From positions 1 to 19,641 of the forward strand of contig JAQWFV010000076.1 of assembly GCA_029238555.1 (NCBI GenBank): a stretch of 19,641 bases of DNA, in the 5' to 3' direction. The notes below the pieces were generated by a model. The model saw only the letters and a list, made by a program, of their open reading frames with translations, ran no database searches and was not told the origin of the DNA. Position 1 is the stretch's first letter. Every line of letters starts with the position of its first letter. Shown one piece after another: positions 14,586 through 19,641 of this stretch. This DNA comes from Flavobacteriaceae bacterium (GTDB taxonomy: Bacteria > Bacteroidota > Bacteroidia > Flavobacteriales > Flavobacteriaceae). The position numbers were made by a program, and so were the translations under genes.

Positions 14586-15872
14586 TTAAAAATCGCAAGC
14601 ACGGTCCATTTTCGCTTTAATCTCCTCCAAACACAAATTACCCATACTTCCTTCATGGGTGTGGTGGAGGTCCTTTTTGGATTGGTAGGTCCCTTCTGCG
14701 ATCAGGGCACCCATTGCCTTGTAGGCATCTCTAAAGGGCATTCCCTGGAGCACCATTTCATTGAGGGTGTCTACAGAGTACATGGCGTCGTATTTAGGGT
14801 CTTGACCCAAATCCGTATTAGGAACCACCTCCTTTAAAGCAAAATGCATGAGGTCTAAACAACTTTGTAATTCGGTGATAGCAGGGAGCAATACTTCCTT
14901 TAAAAGCTGTAAATCCCTGTGATACCCACTGGGTAAATTTGCCGTTAACTGGCTTAATTGTGTGGGTAGGGTTTGAATTTTATTGCATTTTGCCCTAATC
15001 AATTCAAAGACATCAGGGTTTTTTTTGTGAGGCATAATACTAGATCCGGTAGTCAGTTGGTCTGGGAAGCTTATAAAATTCAGGTCTTGACTCATATACA
15101 GACAAATATCCATGGCTAATTTTCCCACGGTAGCGGCCACTGCACTCATTCCAAATGCTACCGCCTTTTCTGTTTTTCCCCTACCCATTTGAGCTGCTAC
15201 TACATTGTATTTAAGGGTACTAAAACCCAGTTTTTCTGTGGTCATTTTTCGGTTTATTGGAAAAGAACTCCCATAGCCGGCAGCACTTCCAAGAGGGTTT
15301 TGATCACATACCTTATAGGCTGCTTCTAGAAAATAGACGTCGTCTGTAAGACTCTCCGCATAGGAAGAAAACCAAAGGCCAAAGGAAGAAGGCATGGCCA
15401 CTTGCAAGTGGGTATATCCCGGTAAAATAAGCCCAGCATGTTTTTCTGCCAATGAAATTAATAGGTGAAACAAGTCTTGACTGCCTGTTTTGATCTCTTG
15501 AATTTGATCCTTTAAAAACAATTGCATGGCCACCAATACTTGATCGTTTCTGGATCTAGCTGCATGAATTTTTTTCCCCAGGTCTCCCAATCGCTCCGTG
15601 AGTAAAAATTCTATTTTAGAGTGAACGTCTTCAAAATCCGCTTCAATTTCAAAAGTACCTACGGCAATTTCTTTGCCAATTTGTGCTAAAGCAGTGATTA
15701 AATTTGTGGCTTCTTCTGCCTCAAGCAAACCCACAGAGGCCAACATTTCTGCGTGCGCCATGGAAGCTTTTATATCATAAGGTGCTAAAAATAAGTCTAG
15801 CGCCCTGTCATTTCCAACAGTAAAAAAATCAATTTTTTCATGGGTGCTACCCCCTTTATCCCAAAGTTTCAT
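14586..15872 (-). CDS. argH: Argininosuccinate lyase
   Basis: A 428-residue fumarase/aspartase-superfamily enzyme that splits argininosuccinate into arginine and fumarate, the last step of arginine synthesis. The superfamily signature GSSIMPHKKNPD lies at 276-287 and contains the catalytic serine of the mobile loop. ARSRNDQV (105-112) and GYTHLQVAMP (152-161, with Thr154-His155) are the other conserved active-site segments. It is about 30 residues shorter than the E. coli enzyme at the C-terminus, which is common in Bacteroidota. It is the last gene of the leftward operon: its start lies 5 bp after the upstream argE stop and it ends 26 bp before the shared terminator. Confidence 0.95.
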   Translation of the reverse strand: MKLWDKGGSTHEKIDFFTVGNDRALDLFLAPYDIKASMAHAEMLASVGLLEAEEATNLITALAQIGKEIAVGTFEIEADFEDVHSKIEFLLTERLGDLGKKIHAARSRNDQVLVAMQLFLKDQIQEIKTGSQDLFHLLISLAEKHAGLILPGYTHLQVAMPSSFGLWFSSYAESLTDDVYFLEAAYKVCDQNPLGSAAGYGSSFPINRKMTTEKLGFSTLKYNVVAAQMGRGKTEKAVAFGMSAVAATVGKLAMDICLYMSQDLNFISFPDQLTTGSSIMPHKKNPDVFELIRAKCNKIQTLPTQLSQLTANLPSGYHRDLQLLKEVLLPAITELQSCLDLMHFALKEVVPNTDLGQDPKYDAMYSVDTLNEMVLQGMPFRDAYKAMGALIAEGTYQSKKDLHHTHEGSMGNLCLEEIKAKMDRACDF

Positions 15873-15877
15873 AAGCG

Positions 15878-16948
15878 TTATTGTGTTAAATAAGTATTTA
15901 AAAGTGAGCAGTATATTTCAATGCCCTGGGCAATTTCATGCCTGTAAATAAATTCATCTGCTGAATGCGATCTGGTACTATCTCCAGGCCCTAATTTCAT
16001 GGAAGGACCCGATATAGCCGCTTGGTCAGATAGTGTGGGAGAGCCATAGGTTTCCCGACCCATATTTTTTCCAGCGATCACTAAAGGGTGGTCTGGCCTC
16101 ACGGCCGACGATCCAAGCCTCAAACTTCTCGCCTTTAGCGCTAGAGGAGCTTCTTTTTGTAAGAGTGCATTTATTTCTTCATTTGAATAACAATCATTGA
16201 CCCTAACATCTACCACCAGTCTTACCTCTGCTGGGATTACATTGTGTTGGCTCCCCCCTTGAATCTGAGTCACGGTCATTTTAACGGGTCCCAAAAAATC
16301 AGATACTTTTTCAAAGGCGTAGGTTTCGAACCAATTCAACACCCCGGCAGTTTTATAAATTGCCTGATCCGAATTGGGATGTGCCGCATGAGAGGGCGTT
16401 CCTTTTATGACTCCGTCAAAAACAACGAGCCCTTTTTCTGCAATGGCCAAATGCATTTGGGTGGGTTCTCCCACAATGGCCATATCTATTTCTGGCAGTA
16501 GGGGTAATACTGAGTTTAAGCCATTAGGGCCAGAGCTCTCTTCTTCTGCAGAAGCGACTATAATAAGGTTGTGTTTTAAATCTTTACGCTCATAGAAATG
16601 TGCAAAAGTACTCAGTAAACACACCAAACAGCCTCCTGCGTCGTTGCTTCCAAGACCGTAAATTTTTCCGTCCTTTTCAATGGCCTTAAAAGGGTCAAGA
16701 GTGTAAGCGCTATTAGGTTTTACCGTGTCATGGTGAGAGTTTAATAACAGGCTGGGTTTTTTAGGATCAAAATGCTTGTTAAAGGCATATCTATTGTGCC
16801 CACTCTTTTGGTAGGAGATTCCTTTTTGTTCAAACCATGCTTCAATGCGCTTGGCTGTATGGGCTTCTTCTGAAGAAAAAGAGGGGGTTTCAATCAGAGA
16901 TTTTAATAATTGAACGGCTTCTTTTTCATAGGTGCTTAAGTACTCCAT
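15878..16948 (-). CDS. argE: M20 family deacylase, probably N-acyl-citrulline/ornithine deacylase (ArgE-like)
   Basis: A 356-residue zinc aminoacylase of the M20/ArgE/DapE family. Metal and catalytic residues are in place: His72 and Asp74 in NSHHDTV, Asp103 in GSNDAGG, Glu135-Glu136 in SAEEESSG, Glu161 in VGEPTQ, and His328 in STRSHSADEF. The dimerisation-domain segment GTPSHAAHP is also present. In organisms with an acylornithine carbamoyltransferase, the deacylase acts after carbamoylation, removing the acyl group from N-acyl-citrulline to give citrulline. That is the likely role here because the partner transferase gene is in the same operon. The start codon directly abuts the argB stop. 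The acyl group (acetyl or succinyl) cannot be told from this protein by eye. Confidence 0.9.
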   Translation of the reverse strand: MEYLSTYEKEAVQLLKSLIETPSFSSEEAHTAKRIEAWFEQKGISYQKSGHNRYAFNKHFDPKKPSLLLNSHHDTVKPNSAYTLDPFKAIEKDGKIYGLGSNDAGGCLVCLLSTFAHFYERKDLKHNLIIVASAEEESSGPNGLNSVLPLLPEIDMAIVGEPTQMHLAIAEKGLVVFDGVIKGTPSHAAHPNSDQAIYKTAGVLNWFETYAFEKVSDFLGPVKMTVTQIQGGSQHNVIPAEVRLVVDVRVNDCYSNEEINALLQKEAPLALKARSLRLGSSAVRPDHPLVIAGKNMGRETYGSPTLSDQAAISGPSMKLGPGDSTRSHSADEFIYRHEIAQGIEIYCSLLNTYLTQ

Positions 16949-17734
16949 TTAATTCTTTTTTAATAGGGTAAAAGGGCCTTTATTGGCCAACATATCTTCA
17001 TTTCCAATCCCTGCTTTATTGACGCCTTTTTCTAAGGCATGAAATCCATTAGTGAGTTTAGGAATCATTCCTGAGTGAATAATCTCTTGATCTATGAGTA
17101 GCTTCATCTCACTAATGCTTAAGTTAGGAAGTACTTCTAGGGGCGTTTCACTCACCAATACGCCTGGTTTCTCAAAGCAATACCACAGATGTGTTTCATA
17201 TTTCGCTGCCATAGCTATAGCTATTTCTGCGGCGATGGTATCTGCATTGGTATTGAGTAATTGTCCCTTACCGTCATGGGTTATGGCACAAAAAACAGGG
17301 CAAATCCCATGTGACAAAAGCGTTTCTATTAAAGAGGTGTTCACCTTTAAATGGTCTCCCACAAATCCGTAATCTATAGGCTTTGGGTTTCTTTTTACTG
17401 CGCTAATACTATTGCCGTCTGCCCCACTAAGACCTAAGGCATTACAATGGTCTGCCTGTAGTTGAGCGACAATTGTTTTGTTGGCGCTTCCAGCATAGGT
17501 CATGGTAATGACTTCTAAAGTTTCTTTTGGAGTACACCTTCTACCATCGATCATTTTGGTAGGAACCTTAAGTTTTTTGGCTAAGGCAGTGGCAGATTTA
17601 CCTCCTCCGTGCACCAAAATTTTAGGACCAGATATTTGACTAAAAGCCTTACAAAAGTGCTTTAGTGCTTTAGGATCTTCTATGACGCCTCCGCCAATTT
17701 TAACCACTGATAGGGTGTTTTTTTGATCTTCCAT
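16949..17734 (-). CDS. argB: Acetylglutamate kinase (N-acyl-glutamate kinase)
   Basis: A 261-residue amino-acid-kinase-fold protein, the usual length. It phosphorylates N-acyl-glutamate for arginine synthesis. The N-terminal VKIGGGVIED (11-20) holds Lys12 and the glycine loop, VHGGGKSATALAKK (41-54) the second nucleotide/substrate loop, and Arg65-Arg66 in DGRR the substrate arginine. GLSGADGN (101-108) and NTNADTIAAEIA (161-172) are typical active-site segments. Canonical enzymes open VKYGG; the VKIGGG form is characteristic of the Bacteroidota branch, from memory. The substrate may be N-succinyl- or N-acetyl-glutamate depending on the pathway version, as discussed for the carbamoyltransferase. 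It starts 10 bp after the upstream gene. Confidence 0.93.
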   Translation of the reverse strand: MEDQKNTLSVVKIGGGVIEDPKALKHFCKAFSQISGPKILVHGGGKSATALAKKLKVPTKMIDGRRCTPKETLEVITMTYAGSANKTIVAQLQADHCNALGLSGADGNSISAVKRNPKPIDYGFVGDHLKVNTSLIETLLSHGICPVFCAITHDGKGQLLNTNADTIAAEIAIAMAAKYETHLWYCFEKPGVLVSETPLEVLPNLSISEMKLLIDQEIIHSGMIPKLTNGFHALEKGVNKAGIGNEDMLANKGPFTLLKKN

Positions 17735-17744
17735 GGGCGTGTAA

Positions 17745-18716
17745 TTAAGGCCTTATTTTTAGTAATTCTCTAAGTACCCACTGTGCCGCATAGGTCCTAT
17801 TGTTGGCCTGTGCTAACACCAAACTTTTGTCTGAGTCTAAAACGGCGTCTGCGATCACTACATTTCTTCTCACTGGCAAACAGTGCATGCACTGTGCATT
17901 CCCGATCTTCTCAGAAGTGATGGTCCATGAGGGGTCTTCACACATTACTTTTCCGTAGTCCTTAAAACTACTCCAGCTTTTCACATACACTACCTCTGCT
18001 CCTGCTAAGGCTTTCTCCTGGTCGTGTTCAATGGGTGTGTTTCCTGTAATCAGAGGATCTAGCTCGTAGCCTTTTGGATGGGTAATACTGAAATCTATAT
18101 GGAGCCGCTTCATAGCAGCTATAAAACTATTGGCTACTGCATGGGGTAGTGCCCTTGGGTGTGGCGCCCAACTCAATACCACTTTGGGTGCAGTGCCTTC
18201 TTTTTTTAGGCTAGGCAATACTTGCTCTCCCAATTGTTCTGTAATGGTAATGGCGTCTGCAAAACCTTGTAAGGGATGGTCAAGTGCACTTTCTAAGTTA
18301 ATGATAGGAACGCTAGCATGTTTGGCAAAGCCTAAAAGCACTTTCTCTTTTTGGTCTTCTTCACAACTTTGTAATTCAGCAAATGCCCTCACACCAATCA
18401 GGTCGCAATAGCCAGATAATACTCCAGCGGCTTCTTTAATATGTTCTGCCTTTCCACTATTCATGACGGCTCCGTCTTCGTATTCCAATTGCCAACCTTC
18501 TTGTGAAAAATTCATTACCATGACCTCTAAGCCCAAATTTTTAGCTGCTTTTTGGGTGCTTATCCTCGTTCTTAGGCTGGCGTTAAAAAACAAAAGCCCC
18601 AAGGTTTTATCTTGGCCTAGTGTTTTGTCAGATAAAGGATCTTTTTTTAATGCAATGGCCTCTAAGATGGCTTTGTCAAAGTCTGGTATGTCTTGAAGGG
18701 ATAAATAATGCTTCAT
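17745..18716 (-). CDS. argF': N-acetylornithine/N-succinylornithine carbamoyltransferase
   Basis: A 323-residue carbamoyltransferase of the acylornithine branch. The carbamoyl-phosphate motif is SLRTR (47-51), in place of the STRTR of normal ornithine enzymes. HPLQ (147-150) is the second phosphate motif. SWAPHPRALPHAVANSF (182-198) and MHCLPVRRNVVIAD (277-290) are typical of acetyl/succinylornithine enzymes; ordinary ornithine carbamoyltransferases lack the WAPHP block. The reaction is carbamoyl phosphate plus N-acyl-ornithine giving N-acyl-citrulline. Residue 90 is alanine, in NSGKAEHIKE. By my recollection the aligned residue is proline in the Bacteroides fragilis succinyl enzyme and glutamate in the Xanthomonas acetyl enzyme, so the acyl preference stays open. 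An 88-bp repeat-filled gap separates the start from the upstream argD stop. Confidence 0.92.
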   Translation of the reverse strand: MKHYLSLQDIPDFDKAILEAIALKKDPLSDKTLGQDKTLGLLFFNASLRTRISTQKAAKNLGLEVMVMNFSQEGWQLEYEDGAVMNSGKAEHIKEAAGVLSGYCDLIGVRAFAELQSCEEDQKEKVLLGFAKHASVPIINLESALDHPLQGFADAITITEQLGEQVLPSLKKEGTAPKVVLSWAPHPRALPHAVANSFIAAMKRLHIDFSITHPKGYELDPLITGNTPIEHDQEKALAGAEVVYVKSWSSFKDYGKVMCEDPSWTITSEKIGNAQCMHCLPVRRNVVIADAVLDSDKSLVLAQANNRTYAAQWVLRELLKIRP

Positions 18717-18725
18717 AAGGGCTTG

Positions 18726-18875
18726 TTTAAAGTAAGATTGAATTTCGGTTTTGTTTTATACTTGTTAAGTGGTTATTTAAAGTAAGATTGAAATTCAGGT
18801 TTGCTTAATACTTGTTTTGTGATATCTTAAAGTGAGATTGGAATTCCGGGGTGTTTAATATTTCTTTTAAGGCAT
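18726..18875. repeat. Three copies of a 50-bp tandem repeat covering the end of argD and the argD-argF' gap
   Basis: The units are 18726-18775, 18776-18825 and 18826-18875, each beginning TTTAAAGTAAGATTG or a close variant on the plus strand. By hand count, units 1 and 2 match at about 40 of 50 positions and units 2 and 3 at about 37 of 50, without gaps. On the minus strand unit 3 encodes the argD C-terminus (TPEFQSHFK). Unit 2 still encodes the like sequence KPEFQSYFK followed by TAA, but in another frame because 50 is not a multiple of three. Confidence 0.88.
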
Positions 18876-19641
18876 AAAAAAATTGCGCTATTTGTGCTTT
18901 TGTAATATTAAGTGCAGGCAGAATTCTCAAGACTTTCTTGTCTTTAGCCGCTCCAGTGAATATGTGGTGCGTATACAATAGTTCTTTTCTCAGTGCAGCA
19001 ATCTCAAAAGGGAAGGCCAATCCCAACATGAGTCCCCTTCCTTTTAAAGAAATCTCAGCAGGGAAGGTTTTCATTTGTTCCTTTACATAGGCCTCCATGT
19101 CCAGGGCCTTTTTCACAAGTCCTTCTTCTTCTATGACTTCTAATACCGCCAAAGCTGCACTGCATGCCAAGTGATTTCCGCCAAAAGTAGTGCCAAGCTG
19201 CCCGTGAACTCCCTTGTATTTAGGATGAATTAATACCCCACCAATGGGAAAACCATTCCCCATTCCTTTGGCAATAGGAACTAAATCAGGGGTTATTCCA
19301 TGATGTTGAAATCCAAAAAAGGCTCCTGTCCTCCCAAAGCCAGATTGTACTTCATCTGCAATGAGTAGGGCCCCATGCGCTTTGCAAAGACTTTCAATAG
19401 TTTTAAAAAAGTGGGTCGTGGGTTGGTCTAAGCCACCCACCCCTTGAATAGATTCAATAATTACAGCACAGACGTCTCCTGTAGAGAGTGCTTCTTTTAG
19501 GCCGTCTTCATCATTGAGGGCCACAAAAATAACCTCGTGCCCCTGGTTAATGGGGGCTTGAATAGCTGGATTGTCTGTGACAGCAACTGCCGCTGAGGTA
19601 CGGCCATGAAAACTGTTTTTAAAGGCCACCACCTTAGATTT
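18805..19641 (-). CDS. argD: Acetylornithine/succinylornithine aminotransferase (C-terminal part)
   Basis: The C-terminal 278 residues of a class-III PLP aminotransferase; the N-terminus lies beyond the right edge. The window edge is inside the gene: reading continues upstream of a GTG (19630-19632) as KSK, so that GTG is an internal Val codon rather than a start. Landmarks are AFKNSFHGRT near the edge, the cofactor Asp in LLIADEVQSGFGRTG, and the Schiff-base lysine in PIAKGMGNGFPIGG. The later stretch GTTFGGNHLACSAALAVL is also typical of the family. It transaminates N-acyl-glutamate semialdehyde to N-acyl-ornithine, supplying the adjacent carbamoyltransferase. The last residues ISQNKY follow the FQSHFK sequence where a downstream repeat copy has a stop, so the tail appears to be extended by the 50-bp duplication. 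Confidence 0.94.
   Translation of the reverse strand, partial: KSKVVAFKNSFHGRTSAAVAVTDNPAIQAPINQGHEVIFVALNDEDGLKEALSTGDVCAVIIESIQGVGGLDQPTTHFFKTIESLCKAHGALLIADEVQSGFGRTGAFFGFQHHGITPDLVPIAKGMGNGFPIGGVLIHPKYKGVHGQLGTTFGGNHLACSAALAVLEVIEEEGLVKKALDMEAYVKEQMKTFPAEISLKGRGLMLGLAFPFEIAALRKELLYTHHIFTGAAKDKKVLRILPALNITKAQIAQFFYALKEILNTPEFQSHFKISQNKY

Noticed and set aside
19630..19632. GTG as the start of the aminotransferase
   Set aside because: The frame stays open to the window edge and the protein lacks its N-terminal third, so this is an internal valine codon of a truncated gene.

Overview
The window looks like a chromosomal piece of a marine-type Flavobacteriaceae (Bacteroidota). The evidence is an AT-rich sequence with a tandem SusC/SusD pair, Bacteroidota -7 promoter boxes (TAnnTTTG) instead of sigma-70 hexamers, little Shine-Dalgarno sequence before starts, flavobacterial lipoprotein signals, and the Bacteroidota variant of arginine synthesis that uses an acylornithine carbamoyltransferase. 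I see no mobile element, CRISPR array, tRNA or rRNA.

Region 1 (1-8635) is an alpha-glucan/maltose utilization locus. A SusD-like lipoprotein (cut by the left edge) and a SusC-like TonB-dependent porin are transcribed leftward. Divergently, a LacI-family regulator, a beta-phosphoglucomutase and a GH65 phosphorylase run rightward. The 367-bp gap between the two arms holds an almost perfect LacI-type operator. Read together: SusCD imports oligosaccharide across the outer membrane, GH65 splits maltose (or a related alpha-glucobiose) with phosphate to glucose and beta-glucose-1-phosphate, and PgmB converts the latter to glucose-6-phosphate. A glycerophosphodiester phosphodiesterase-like lipoprotein is coupled to the GH65 gene by a 4-bp overlap.

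Region 2 (8635-10348) holds a BaiN/HI0933-type flavoprotein, joined to the lipoprotein gene by a 1-base overlap, and a convergent tspO with a TTG start.

Region 3 (10469-14504) is a rightward cluster: diphosphomevalonate decarboxylase, mevalonate kinase, a UbiA-type prenyltransferase resembling archaeal-type ether-lipid enzymes, and an RluB/RluF-family pseudouridine synthase with a long charged N-terminal tail. A perfect 16-bp-stem bidirectional terminator follows.

Region 4 (14586-19641, leftward) is an arginine operon read in the order argD (5' part outside the window), argF', argB, argE, argH. The genes nearly abut, except that an 88-bp gap between argD and argF' is made almost entirely of a 50-bp tandem repeat derived from the 3' end of argD.

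Most genes are ordinary members of known families. The points I think deserve a second look are the triplicated argD tail, the alanine at the presumed acyl-specificity position of ArgF', the LacI operator with its surrounding repeats, the prenyltransferase placed among mevalonate genes, and the altered motifs of the pseudouridine synthase. I did not find a clearly undescribed multi-gene system.
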